A stretch of 64,000 nucleotides of DNA from the NCBI RefSeq assembly GCF_901933205.1, contig NC_044574.1, forward strand, positions 16,105,733-16,169,732. Direction: 5' to 3'. The notes beneath the pieces are model-generated. The model saw nothing but the letters and a program-made list of their open reading frames with translations, was not told the origin of the DNA and made no database searches. Below are positions 11,650 through 25,264 of the stretch, piece by piece. A program made the translations under genes and the position numbers. Within the stretch, counting starts at the first letter, position 1. Each line of letters begins with the position of its first letter. This DNA comes from Camarhynchus parvulus (Eukaryota; Chordata; Aves; Passeriformes; Thraupidae).

Positions 11650-13394
11650 GTGTGCAACAGAATCTTTGAGTTTCAAATAAATACTAAAGATGTATCTCTG
11701 TACTGGAATTTTATGAAGGGTTACTCTTTATACACATTTTTCTGTTTAGACAGTTTTTGTCTCTTACAAGACAAATACACCCAGCAATACTAAATATTCC
11801 AGACATACTAACTTCTATTACTTCTGCCTTTTTATTTTGGTTTCTCTTTAGCTTTTCTTCTCTTTTTCTTAGGGAAAAAAACCCAACAAACTGTTATTTT
11901 GGGTTTTTTATACAGTGTCTTTTCTTGTTCTATTTTTAACGTATTGGCAATCACAACAACAATCATTCACTGAATCTGTTCCTGGCATCTTACAATCAAC
12001 AGCTGAGTGGTTGACAGTGTATTGAGAGAGTTTTTTTCAACTGGGGACACTGGGAATTCCTTAAAAAAACGAAGGTTTATCTGTCCAGTTCAATTACTTG
12101 GGGATTTTTTTCTCAACCTGGTTAAATGTTAGAATACCATTTCCAGGAAAAGCTACTCTACTTCTGTCCCAAAAGGAGGATGTCTCCTGGGGTTAACCAC
12201 CATAATGTCAATCCCTACATTTATTCATTTGAATCTTAGTTAAACTGAGGTTTATCGCCTCTTGTTCTTGATCAGATTATTAACCCCACCCTCACCTCGA
12301 CTCAATCCCATTTATTTCAATGTCTTTATCTTCACAGAAAGGCAAAACTTATGAAGTACAAGTGATCTGAAAGCTAGTGATTTAGCAGCAAGGTTATTAG
12401 CATACCTAGCACTGACAGTTCTGTTTTCTGCATTATTTTGGATTTTTATTATTTTCTTTCTTTCATTCCATTTTAGCTCTTTAATCAGTCTTCAGCCGTG
12501 GAACATTTTCTTCTCTTAAGATTTGCTTGATAGAGTAGCTTTGGAAGAAATTTTTTTATTAGCATTTCACAGCAATTTTGTTTTATCTTTAGTTTATGGT
12601 TCAGACTAAATTAATCCTTGGTTAAGGCACTGCATGGCTCCATGGGGCATTTGACATGCCTAACATATTAATGGTTCAAAATCACCCGTCATTTCCTTTC
12701 TCTCTCCCTTGGTTTATCTCTCTGTGTCACATTTTAAGTAAAAAAAGGCTCTTTTGGGATGAAGTCTATGCCTGTGTTAAGAATAGGGTCCAAGGCATCA
12801 GAAGCATTTACAGATGTTACACTACATTCCAGTAAGTTCTGTGTAGGAACCTTTTGAAATTACTGGTTATATTTCATTACTGTTTGATGGATGTTCTTGT
12901 GTTTTTCAGCAAGTTATTTAGCACAACAAATTTACATACAGCACTTTTTATTTAGCAGGACCAATCACCAAAAATATGGTTCAAATATTTTAAATTTCAA
13001 ACTGCAGAGTAGGCATTTAAGAGGAAAATCATTCAGCAGTGACTAGATTCTGAAATACTTCCTCAAGTTAACTATATGTATAACAAATTCTGTCTACAAA
13101 GGACCATTCAGACTTATCTATCAAATGAAGATTATTTTAGAAGTGGAAAATACAAATTACTTAGATTCAGATTTTCATATCACCTGCTTTCTTTCTGTTT
13201 TAAAAGGAAGGGGTGAAAAAATGGAGTTACATTTTCTTCCCTCTTCCAAACAAGCAAATGCCTTGAAACTCTGTTATGTTGTAGAATTCTCCATTTCACT
13301 GTTCATAAGAGAATGTGTTCACTGAAATATACTGGTCTTGGCTTTATTTCCATCCACTGGCTGAGGGGGTTATGTTTTGTGTTCTAGGGCAAGG
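11650..13394. other. No recognised gene; AT-rich unique DNA
   Basis: It begins with the downstream copy of the LTR target duplication, then continues as T-rich unique sequence (long T runs near 11840-11940). No exon, RNA gene or further repeat was recognised. Confidence 0.6.
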
Positions 13395-13610
13395 ATGCCA
13401 GCACTTACAGCACAGGTCCATCTAGTCCTGTCCTACTCTGGCTGCAGCCAGCAGCAGGAGAACACAGTGCTGCTTTCCCAGGCACCCTCGAGCCTCCCTG
13501 TATTTGCTACTGAGACAGGGCCACCTGAACAGAAGGTGGATTTGTGTGGGTTTTGCCATTCATTTCTCCAGTCATTATTTAAACCCATTAAGTACACGTT
13601 TCTTTAGATA
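13395..13610 (-). mobile_element. Ancient CR1-type LINE remnant (old amniote subfamily)
   Basis: On the plus strand, 'cacaggtccatctagtcctgtcctactctgg' near 13413 and 'ctccagtcattatttaaacccattaag' near 13566 match, with many substitutions, the reverse complement of the 3' tail of old CR1 elements shared by turtles, crocodilians and birds (the 'GGTCCATCTAGCCCAGTATCCTG' and 'CCAGTTCTTGTTTGAACCCA' blocks). The blocks are in the right order and roughly the right spacing. Divergence is high, which fits an insertion predating modern birds. This is recognition from memory without alignment. Confidence 0.6.
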
Positions 13611-16600
13611 TGCATAATAAATAATATCCACAGACAACACACTGATTTGAAAATTCAAGACAAGGCATTTCACAGATACTGTGCATCACTTTTACTTCAA
13701 TTTTAATGGTCTCCATAAAATGAAGAATCAAAGCCTAAAGGTTTACTTAGTAGCACTCTGAGTTCCTTAAAAGCTAGATATCAAATTGAGTTTTTTCATA
13801 ATCATATGCAAAAAATACAAATTTATCACATTTTAATTTCCATTTATAAAAATATTGTTTGAAGTTATTTTTTTAATATTCTAATAGTATGGTAATCAAC
13901 AGACATACTGAGAGGCTACACAGCATAACCAGACAGTTGTTATTTTGTAATAGCACTCTAAAACTTCCTTCAGCTAATAAAAATTACCCCATGTTGAGCA
14001 TAGAAGCACTTTTGCTCTACACAGCATTGTACTACTGATGGGCAAGATCTTCACATCTGAAGTAATATTAATGGTGCCTGTGGATATTTTCATGTCATAT
14101 TAAAGATTTCTTCTTGTGGAAAGTTCTAGCTACAAACATGCAATAAAAATGTAGCAGTAAAATCTGATAAATGAATGCACAGGGTACTTCACCAATAAGT
14201 AGGTTCCATCCTCAAGGGTGAAAGCCATGTCTGAGGGCAACTTCACTATAAATGAGAGGGCAGGAGAAGGGAAAAGCATTGAAGCTGGTCTTGCCTTGGA
14301 GCTACACTGAGCACTGGATCAATAGCTATCATTAGAAGAGGTCCCTTAGAGGAAGCTGGCTGCCACAATGCTGACATTTAACCTGTGTCATGTGGCACCA
14401 TGTGCACACATAGAGAACTTCAAGCTTAGAACCTGAAGACAGAAAATGAAAGGAGATTCCTAAGCTGAATAACAACTCTTTCCTGGAATTTGAGTAATTA
14501 TTGCATTTCAAGCAAAATCAACCTCTTGTTACCAGAGATCAGTGAAGTTACAGCTAGTTTTAATACTGCACTGCACACATTTCAGCTAGTTATGTGCACT
14601 TGGAATCACTGGAACAGAGAAAGCAGTGCACATCTGCACAAACCTCATTATCAGTTGAAGGCATGCCATATTCATTTGATTAATCTCAATTTGCCATTGA
14701 ATCTCATTTCATTCCAAATGTGTTGTCATTTCACCTAATTTAACTGAAACCTCCTCCAAGTAATGATCTTGCCAAGCTTGGTAAAAACACTATTTGTGTT
14801 GTTTATACTGCCTGCCTCTACTGACAGCCCTCTCTACAACAGTCTGTATTTTTAATATTTTAGCATGATCACAAAACATTGAACATTGAGACAGCAGACA
14901 CATGTCCACAGAATCAATAACAAGATCCAAAAATTTTTAAAGTACTTTTATCTGCATATAGATACAAAATGCTTTTGTCTCCAAAGGCACTGAAGAAGTA
15001 AAACCAGACTGCTCTTGAATGCTGGATAACTTCACATATGGCAGCACTGTCTAGAAAACCCTCTGAAGGAACAGATTTCTCATAGTTTCATCCTTGTCTT
15101 TTATTATGATGATTGCACAATCCCCTAACTCCAAGAAAGTTGTAGTCTGAATAGACAAAAGGGGAAGAATTGAATGAGCCACAAAAGCAAAGTGACAAAT
15201 CCAGAAATATAGGACAGGATCTGTCAAATGCTATTCTAACACCAGAGTTATCAATACTCAGCCAACACTACTGCACACATAAGCAGTGTACTAACACATA
15301 CTGTTGCTGATTCTTGTTTAAGGGTCATCTTCTCCCATCCAAGCAACTACATTTAAGGATGTCATGCTTGAAAGTGCACAATTACTGAAGATAATAATTC
15401 TCCCTGTAACTTCATCCCTTCTGCTCTAACAGAATGCCAAACACAAAAAATCTTGACTTCCAAATTTCCTCTCAGAATTTTTTAGACACTAGTCCTTTGC
15501 TATATGAGGCATAACAGAAAATGTTTGCTGCGACTAAAACAATTATAAAAGCAAACTCTCACTGAAGTCTACAGAGGAAACAGAGGACAGAATAATTTCA
15601 AGCAAATTACAGATCTGTGGCATCATCCAACAGGAATGAACTAAAAAGATCTTTAGATGCATTTTGCAATTTATTTCTGTTGCAAAAGTAGCCAAGATAT
15701 CTTTGTCTCGAGGAAATGAATATAAATTTCTTCATAAATACCATGAAAGTTCATAATCCTGTAAAATTATCTTCATACCATGCTATGCCTGATGAAAATA
15801 GGGTAATAAAGAGTCCTAAATCTGTATTCAGAGAGGAGATCCTCCATAGTTAGGATCCTTTTCACCTTCTCCTTGGTTTACATTCTCCACCTGCACCCAC
15901 CTTGCCATCATTGAAAACCTCACCTTCAGCTTTCAAATCCTTTCTCCTCAGTGCCTTAGAGCCTCACAGGAAACAGGCCCAGAAACTCTCAGTAATCCTG
16001 GCAAATCAGTTAGCAAGCTACAAACCCATTTTTTAATTCCAATATGAGGACGGGTTTGCTTTGATCTATTCTAGTGCACACTAAGATTTTTCCAAGAGCA
16101 ACAACTACAGAGCTAACAGCAATGTCTTCTTGCTTGTACTGCTGATGAAATATTCCTTTTTAGCAGTAAATAATAAAAGAAACTGATGATTCATTACTGG
16201 GTTTTTTTAATTCTCTCATCCCCATCAGAATTTTTTCACGGTCTAACTTGGTACTTCTGGTGACTGCTAAACAGTTCAGAAAAAAGCAATGCAGCATTTG
16301 AGAAATATCTGCTGCATCCAGTGAGAGAGGATTTTAACCTTGTCCCTCCCCTCCCCATTTCCCTTTTCCTCCACCTATCCCATGAAGTTTAATGTCTCAG
16401 AGATTAAAGGCCTGGAAACAAACACAGAGTTCCCTTTTGTGCTTAGTTGTACACCCACTTGAAAAGGCTCTAACCACACTTTGAGGGGCTCTTAGGTGAA
16501 ACTACTCTGACAAATCTTGCTTTCACAAAATCTTTCCTGTTTCTCAGACTACATCCTCCATGTACCCAACTCCCACAAATCTCAGGTTGCAGAGCCTGAG

Positions 16601-19600
16601 GAGCCCAAATAAAAGCAGCCAAGAACTGGTGCAGAAGCAAAGCCAGGAAAAATTGGATTGGTGAACAGTTTGTCATACCCAAGGAAGCAATGCCACTCTG
16701 GGAAGAATTCATGCAATACAGAAAAAAATTATCAATGTTTCTCTAGAACAGAACTCTTTTCCTAAGTGGCTTTAAAGTTTTCTTTATGAAATCTTTCAGT
16801 ATGTTTGAGCCAACATTTCTGAAGCAATAATGAGAAAGCAGCAACAATAAGTCCCATGACTCAAGGAATTTAAGTTAAAATTCATAGAATGACATTAATT
16901 TGAAATCTGCTGGTGCTGAAAAAACTGGAAGAGTAAACCCAGAAACTTGGAGGGAAGTCCACTTGAGAGTAGCCATAAGTTATGTGAGTTCAAATTTTGA
17001 GAATGTGAGAAATAAATACTTTTCATTTTTAAATTAAACCTGAAGAATAAAAGAAGACTATTTTTTTATTTCATTATTTTTAGCTGTAAATAATAGTAAA
17101 CTGCTGATTGTAGGCTACAAGCTAAGAATATCTTTATCAAGCCATTTGGAGGTAAAAATCAGTACCATATTTCATTTGTACTCCTCCCCCATCCCTTCTT
17201 TTTCTTTTAAATCCTTCCTTTTGGACACACGGAAGAAATTTTCATTGCGTGGGGGAAAAAAAAAGGAAAGCCTTAAAATATAAAAATTAATTTTACTAGA
17301 AAGCTAATGAATGCACCATAACCCAGATTTTCTATGGCTATTGCATTAGGGAGAAAGAGTTATGAAACTTCATGCTTTTATAAATTTTGTTGAGCTTGCA
17401 GTCCTGGCTGAAGGAGAGAGCAAATGCTCAGGTGCTAAACATCAAATTGGTTATTGGAACAGCTGCTGCACTGAGCTGAGTAAGCAGGACAAGCAGGGAG
17501 TGGCTTTTTCTAGGCTAATCTTTGACCAGCATCAGTGCTAACACAAATTAAAAGGAAGATTTTACAATCAGAATACTATTATTGTTAATTCCTCTCCAAT
17601 AAATGTACAGACACAAGTGTTCTTTTTGGTTTTGGTTCCACTGTTTTTGTCTCACACTGGCTAGGCTCTGAAATAGGAATTTTATGTTTCCTATTCTCCA
17701 AGCTGTAAAATCTATGTTGTTTTTTTCCTGTTGTTGTTGGGCTTGTTTTGTGTTAGTTTCTGTTTTAGAAGGGTAGGGTGGTGTTCTTGAACAAATATTG
17801 CTTGAACTGGGGAGCTGGAAAAGCAGATCTTTTTCCTTCTTCAGGAACAGTGAAATGCACTGGAATAAAGATTACATTAGAAAACTACATACTGGTTTTC
17901 TTCTTCCAAAAGAAAAAATTCTTATAATGTCACTAGCTCACTAAACCCTTTAGAGTATAGATTTTTTTTCCCTTACAGTTCACAGAAAATGTTCCCTGAT
18001 TTTATGACAAATGGGCAGAAAATGTTAAATATCAGGGAATGATACAGATTAGAAGGTAGATTATTCAGTATTCAGATTCTTTAACTTCCAGAAATGAGTT
18101 TGGGTGCAGTTAGGTTTGAGCAAGTATTAGTTGCTCTGGGATGGAAACAAGATTAATAATATAGATTAACAAGATTAAAATTAATATTATTATAATTAAT
18201 AATATTAAAAATCTATTTTGGCTGTAAGGTAGGAATCCTAGCACACCTTTCCCTGCAGACCCTCTACAGTGACAAGCTCTGCAAGCAGGTAGGAATGTCT
18301 GAAGTAAAAAGCATGATCCTGAAGAGCAGGCTCCATCAGACTTGCATTAATACCTCTATCCAACCCCCTTCCTTAACTTTATTTCCTAAACTTTTCATTT
18401 CACTCTTAGTGTTTCTGCATATTTTCTTTTTTTTCCGCCCAGTGAAGTAGGGGTTCCACTCCTGCTGAGGAATAAAAGGTGCCACTCCTGAGATCTCCGG
18501 CTCACTTTGAACAATGAATTACCAGGAAAGTCAGCTTCTGTTTCCAGCAGGTTCCAATTCATGTTAGGAGCCTGCAGGAAATGGGCACATTGCAGCATCT
18601 GATTAAAGTCTTTCATAGCTTAGATTAATGCAGGGTCAGATGGTGAAAATTCTTTCTGTAATAGAGAGCAAGCTGAAACAAAGCTAAAAAGCCTATTGAC
18701 TTAAAATTCAAGCACAAGGGGAAAAAAAAGTAATCCTAATAATTATATGGATGCTTTCGAAAAGTCTCCTAGTGTGTACTTTTCCCCTCAACTGCTAAAG
18801 AGTGTCCACAAATAATTAGTGGGAGACAATTTTCTGGAGAGCAGAAAGCAGCTTCCATATGTTTTCATCACAATTAACAATAAACAAGCGAAAAAACACA
18901 AGAAGCTTGATTTATGAAAGTCTAGCAATGCATTCTAGGGCACATCCAGGATGTAGTCAGGCCTTCCCTCTTCACAAGTAGAGACAGAACTTTCATATTT
19001 TCTGAATCACTGCTTCCCACTAATTTTCATCTCAATCCTCTAGTCAAGCAAGAATCCTGCCAATCACTAGCTTGATCCATAATTCTGATACTCATCTGGT
19101 CTCAGTATATCAGCAGTTGCCTTCTCAGGGTCTCAGATTTCCTGCCCTTTTAACAACCCACACTGAGATTTATTCTCCCAGGTGCTTCCTGTTTGCAGAT
19201 TGTGCAGCAATAAACAACATCAGTAAGTGTGCATGTTTGCTGTGTACTGCTAGTTGTGAATCTGCAAGTAGAAAAGGGGTCTGAGAGAAACAAGATGGTA
19301 TTTTTGCACCTTGTTTTGAGAACTTAGTAAAAAAATACAATTATATTTTATTTCAGTAGAAAGTACCTTTACAGACACTTTATTTACAGAGATTTGTAAA
19401 TACTCCCAAGCTAATGTTTTCTCAAAAAACATTCAGTAATTCTGTTGACCATGGCAAAAGTTGCTCTTGGGCCATTTAACTTCCAAATGAGCTACAGAAA
19501 AAATATAGGAGAGTCTGATTAAATGTTTCCTGAGCAGACAGTTTTTTAAATGCCCAACATACAAGTGTCTGTAAAATAAGTCTCTGTCAAAGTAAGTGTA

Positions 19601-22600
19601 TGCTTACTTTCCTGCATAATTAATTTATTTTCAAAATATTTCTAGATCAGACGGGGGTCAGGGTCTATTTTGCAGCCAAAAGACACTTGGTGTCTTACAG
19701 TTTAAGAAATGCTAACTGAAATGGTGGGAAAATGTTAGTTTTTGGAAGTTCACATCAGCTACTTTTTTTCTCAGTCTTTGTAAATTTTAACCCAAGTGTC
19801 TCTAAATTATTATATTTTCCTGTATTTAAATTCTATGGCCTTTGCTATGTTTTTTAACAACTAATCTTACAAGTCTTGGATGCTCTGAGTGTCCTCAAAC
19901 ATGCTGTGTTTCATTTTACACATGGCAATTATAGGCAATTTCCCAATCTTGGTGTGGACAAACAGGTGGAAACCTCAAATACACTCTTAAATAAGCCTCT
20001 TACTCTTACTTGTCATTTTCCTGATTACTTACCCTCTAAAGTCAGTCCATCTTTGCCTGCAATGTTTTTCTATATGTAGGTAAAACTCAAGTACATAATG
20101 TTAAAATTTGTATGTATAAAATTGCGCCATGTTTTAATTTCCTACATAATCTATCTCCTCTTTTTTTTAAGAACACCATCCAACAGTGGCTCTTCCTACA
20201 GACAGAAGGACCTAAAGCATACCCTTTACCTAGATGTCTTTGTATTAAAAACAAAAGAAATTGTATTTGTCCTTTTTGTTCCCAAGGTATTGGAAAGAAA
20301 TAAATGCAGGAATGAGTAAAGAAAACAGGGCTGTCTTTCTGAATATTTCTGCAAGATGTTGTGGCAATCATGTGCTGCTATTACTCAGCATATTCCTCAT
20401 GGAAAAGGGGACTGAATTTCAAAACTGATTAAGGACTCTGGTATGAAAAGTCCATAGACCTCAGCTGAGAATCTGACCAGAATTTCAAAAATTGTCCCTA
20501 CAGCAGCTTAATGCATAAACAGCAGAAGCAGACACAAGAGTTATTGACATTAAAAAATTACTCAGAAATATAAAGATTGACATATCAATCAGAGGGGTTG
20601 TGTGGCACCCCTCCAGTAGTTATTGGCATTGCATGAGAAAAATGGCACTTCTCTTTTGCCCCTTGAAAGTGTGCATGTGAGGTGGGGTGGGGGGTGATGA
20701 AGCAGACTATCACCATCAAGAATTTGACACAAGGTATTCATCCTTTTTCTAGTTGTTATGAACATGATTTCACATTGCAATAAAGAGGTGAATTGTTATA
20801 GTTCAAACATACATAAGTCAGCACAGCAGCCAAAACAGAAGATGACTTAGTTAAGCTACAAGGTTGCTGATATGAGCTTGCCTATACAGGAAATCTACTG
20901 CAAAGTGAGCGAGAACACAAATTTATAGTGTATTACTCCTTTCCAACAACTTTCCTGCAATGGTGAAAAGCAGCTTTCTCCAAACAGAGCATACTTGATC
21001 CCCCATCAAAGTCTGAGAAGACTGCATTGCACTCGTTCTTCCAGTAAGTGTCTGGATGATTTGGTAGCAGAAACCAGCAAATGTACTGTGGAGCCACACC
21101 CTGGCTAACCTCATAGGTCTACTCTGTATAAGACATCCTCTGCTTAAACAGTAGAGAAATTAGTTGAAACTCTAGAGTATCCAACCATATCATACAAAAA
21201 GGATAAAGTTTAGATTTGTTCAAGAATTATCAATTCACTTAAGCTACTTCATTGTTACATGACATTTCATTTTTCATTATCAAAGCCCAGGGTGTTTAAA
21301 AGGTCTACAAGAACTCTTCTCTCAATTTGTTTGCTGCTGTAGTTCAGCAATATTTAGCACCAATACATGCTGGCCCTTTGGCACTTTTCTTCATCTTTAA
21401 CATATTTTATCAAAGGAGGTAGCAAAATACAAGTTGATCAGTCTCTCTGGTTTAATTTAACAAGGCAGGTCATAAAGGCTTTGTTCCTTGACCAGCCATG
21501 CCAAAGTGTTGCTTTCACATATTAATGTGACATGACTTGTACAGTCATAATTACTATGACAAGATAAAGGGAATTAGTTAAAACTTAATTAAAACTACAT
21601 GACTTACAACTGTGACCCTGTACACGTTTCGTAACTTTACTTCTTTCTTTCTGGTTTATCAAAAGGGGAAGAGGTCCACATGAATTTCCCCAGTATTACA
21701 AGTGCATCAATTAAGAAAGAAAATTAAACACCGATCATAAATAACCAGATAAGAAACAAACCTGAAACAAGACAAGGACTCTGATTCATGGTTAGTAATG
21801 AATTCCTTTGCTTATACCGATGTACTAAAGCATCAATGCCTCTCCTACAGGTATGAAAAAATTGATCAGTGCAGAGGTAGGGCACAGAGATGGAAATCTG
21901 CAGTGACTCTGTGTTGCATTATTGGTAGCCTTTTCAAAACAGGCATTACTGAACAGCACCATGAAGAGTAAAAATAAGGCTTGTCTTTTCACATTACAAA
22001 TCAGGGTGATCAAAAGGAAACAACAGCTTTCTCTGGTTTATCATCACACTGTACAGCTCTGTGTGTAAAGCATAGAGGGAAAGCAGATAAGCTGTACTGG
22101 ACCAGGCTAAAAGTTTAACCCTGTGCAGTGTATTAGAAATGAGCATAGTCAGTTTAATAATATATGCTTTGCTTTAGCAGCTACACTATTTTCCTACAAA
22201 AAATTCATAGGATGCCCTGCTGTCATTTGTTGCCACCTCTTTTCTGTTAGGCACTTCCCCAAGGACAAGACCATATTATTGTGGCACAACCCATTGGCAG
22301 CATCACAGCAAAACATCCTCCTTTCCAGGTTTTGGCTGCAGGATAATCTATCTCTTCTTCTACTATTGCAGAAGTCATGTGCTGCTTTTAGTGCAGACAT
22401 TCTCAATATGATCTGAGCTCCATGGTGACAAGTTCCCATCACTTGGGTTTGACTGTTTCAATCAGCTTTATGGGCTTCTCATTTTCAACAGCTCAAAAAA
22501 CTCTGTATGTGTCAATGTGTTTCTTAACCCTTGCTCACCAGGAGAAAATAATGCCAACAACTACAGGGAAACAGAAGAACACAGGAGTGGGAAAACTTAT

Positions 22601-25264
22601 TGTCCCAGTGTGACAACTGGCTCTTTCTTCACTGAGGTAAAGAGGTGGTTCATCTCTGACTCTGGTACTACTGGTACCAAATGAGCTCTGGTTCATAGGT
22701 TTTGCAGCTGTTTCTAATCCTGCTCCAAAATGCTTCTGAAGAGCAGTGAAACAGTTAATAGCACATTAATTTACAGCATAACTTAGTATCAGCATTAATA
22801 GTGCTGAAATGAATGAGCCTGTCACATCTGTCAGAGCTATTGTTTCAGGCAGTGCCCACTCCAAGCTAGGGGCTGACTTGTGTGAAAAGCATTCCAGCAC
22901 AGAGCACAGGGTGTGTGCACCACAGAAGCATCTTGGTGCTGTTGCGCCTGCACAATGAGACCTTCAGCACTATAACCTGAAGCTGGAAGGGTGTGTACTG
23001 TCTAAAGATCCAGGAATTCAAGGAAATTATTAAGCAAAATTTATGCAAACACCTTTCTGGTTTTCTTTGTAAAGGAATGCTGCAAAAGCAGACAGTTCAC
23101 CAGACTCTTGGACTTCCAACTGAAGTTGACCAAGGTCTGACTTCTTCATAGCTCCTATATGCTGCATTAAAACTAATTCAGGTGGCCACTGGTCACCTGA
23201 GATGCAGGAACACAGAATGTGACACCACCTACCTGCTGGTTTAGTCAGCATCTCAAGGATGAGCCTTGGTGTGAGCTGCCATGGTCATGCCTTTCTGCAG
23301 AAGGGTAAAGCAGGTCTGTAATTCTACTCACATTACATGAAGCAGAAAAACCTCACAAGAATCAGAAAAGGATGCAACAAGGTTTTGCTTCTGCCCAGTA
23401 CTTTGACATTTTCTCTCAGACTTTTGGTGTACAAGAGCATTTAATGAACACCTTTTAAAGGGGAATCCATTTTTTCTGGCTGCTGGATGAAAGGGAGTTA
23501 TGTGAAATACAGTTACGAGGTTTGAAATAGAATTACCAGTCTGAAACTTTCAAAAGTAAGAATAATGAAAGTGAGAAATAGTCCAATCAATAAAGTACAA
23601 CCCCTGTTCTCCTATCCTGGGTGAGCCACACTGCAGCTAATTCAATCAGAGCATATCTACACAACAATTAGACCATAGCTATGTTAGTATCACATTACTG
23701 TTATATAAACAGATTATGTGAGCTTGCATACTATGAAGTATAACACACTCGATATCACTGTAAAGCTTCTAAAGCAGATGTTGCTGTGTTTTCAGATTGA
23801 ATCTAGCACAGCCTCATTCTTACAAGAGTTAGAAAAGTAGCACTACTAAAGATCCAATTTTTTTTAGATATAACAGACTCAGGCAAAGGAAACTGCAGCA
23901 ATGATTTAAGACATTATTGCCTGCAGTCCTTCACCTCACCCGCCTGGCAGAGGGAACAGCCCCCACAGCAGAGACAACAAAAGTAAACTAAACTTCACAG
24001 ATTAGCACAAGCCTGTCTTCATTAGCAATTTAAGCAAATATAGAAAAATGTGAACTGGAGCACCCATAAGAAAAATCTGTGTTCCTTTATGCTCCCTCTG
24101 CTCACTCATAGCAATGAGGCAATGTGAAAAATTAAAGCCAGCAGCATCTTGTTGCATTTCCAGAGAAATCCAGATTGTGAGTTGGAGTAGGATCAGCCAG
24201 CAGAGCACAATTTACCTGGCTAACAGAGCTATGCCAGTGAAAATCCACAACATAAGCATGCAATCAACCAATTTTAAACATTTCTTAATTACAGCTCCAT
24301 TAACAGTAAAAGTGATGCTGCAAGTTGCACAAAAACAGAGTGAAAAAAAATGAGGCTTGATCTGTCTTTCAAGGTAGATGTCCTTTAGTGACTACCAAAA
24401 TCATCAATATCTTGAATCAAATGCAAATGTTAATAAGCTGAAATGCACACTTTTCTGCAACCCTGTGACAACCATTGGGATCTGCACATTTATAAAATAG
24501 TGAAACTCTTTTGGCAGCAAATCATCTGCAAATGTGTGGAAGATGTGAAAATATCTTTTTTTGCCCCAGCAGTAACACATGAAGTGTAGCACTAAAGAGA
24601 ATGTTCCAGACAGCAATATTATTTGAAAGGCAAAAATATAAAGAACAGAAAGGAATATTTACGGCTGTAGCAAGGCATGGCTTCTCTGAAGACTGGTATA
24701 AATAAAATTCCAAATTAAATCTTATATTTTTAATTTACAAAATTCCCTAATTTTGAGCCACCTTGTGTGGTGTCATTTACTTAGTAAAAGCCACAGTAGC
24801 AAAGTAGACATTCATGACAACAAAATCCAGACCTGAAATTATTCAGGAAAAAAAGTTCATCTATGCAGCACAAACCACAAAAGATACTAAATTCTTTCTG
24901 AATAGAAACATGATACTGTCAGTGGACACACAAGAGATGGAAATATGTATATAACACATATAAACAAGGGAAATCTTTTTGCTTTGAGCTTAAAACCTAC
25001 CAAGTTTAACACACTCACTGTAACTACTTACCTACCGTTTTACAACTAGAGTCACTCTGATCTTTGCACTGCTGAAGTTGTTCCTTTTTGCTACGTTTAC
25101 CTAAATTCAGTACTTCTAACCTGTGCAGCACTGCATGCCCTGTGTGTGCAGCTGGAGAACAATGACAGCCCTGCCCTATGTGCTGTATAGGTTGTAGCCA
25201 GAGCAAAACCCCAAAGAGTCATCAGGAGGAACCTCCCTTACACCCCAGTCCAACACAAAAGCAC
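13611..25264. other. Long unique stretch, no gene recognised
   Basis: Nearly 12 kb of AT-rich DNA with no recognisable exon, RNA gene or repeat body. Short frames (at most 97 codons) are scattered over all six frames, with no family resemblance and no clustering on one strand. It contains an AT-only palindrome (18181-18208, listed separately), T/A runs near 17060 and 17258-17270, and a G-rich run near 20680. No CR1 copy was recognised between 13.6 and 25.2 kb, which is long for avian DNA. Very old copies may be too diverged to see by eye. Confidence 0.6.
18181..18208. repeat. AT-only inverted repeat, 12-bp arms, 4-nt spacer
   Basis: TTAATATTATTA (18181-18192), spacer TAAT, then TAATAATATTAA (18197-18208). 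The arms are perfectly complementary. It sits in an AT-only patch (about 18150-18215). Such palindromes arise readily in AT-rich DNA, so function is not implied. Confidence 0.85.

Noticed and set aside
10741..11793. 350-codon plus-strand open frame, the longest in the window.
   Set aside because: It lies almost wholly in the solo LTR, crosses the LTR edge and target duplication, is opposite to the LTR transcription direction inferred from AATAAA, and has a Ser/Pro/Leu-rich composition expected of C-rich DNA.
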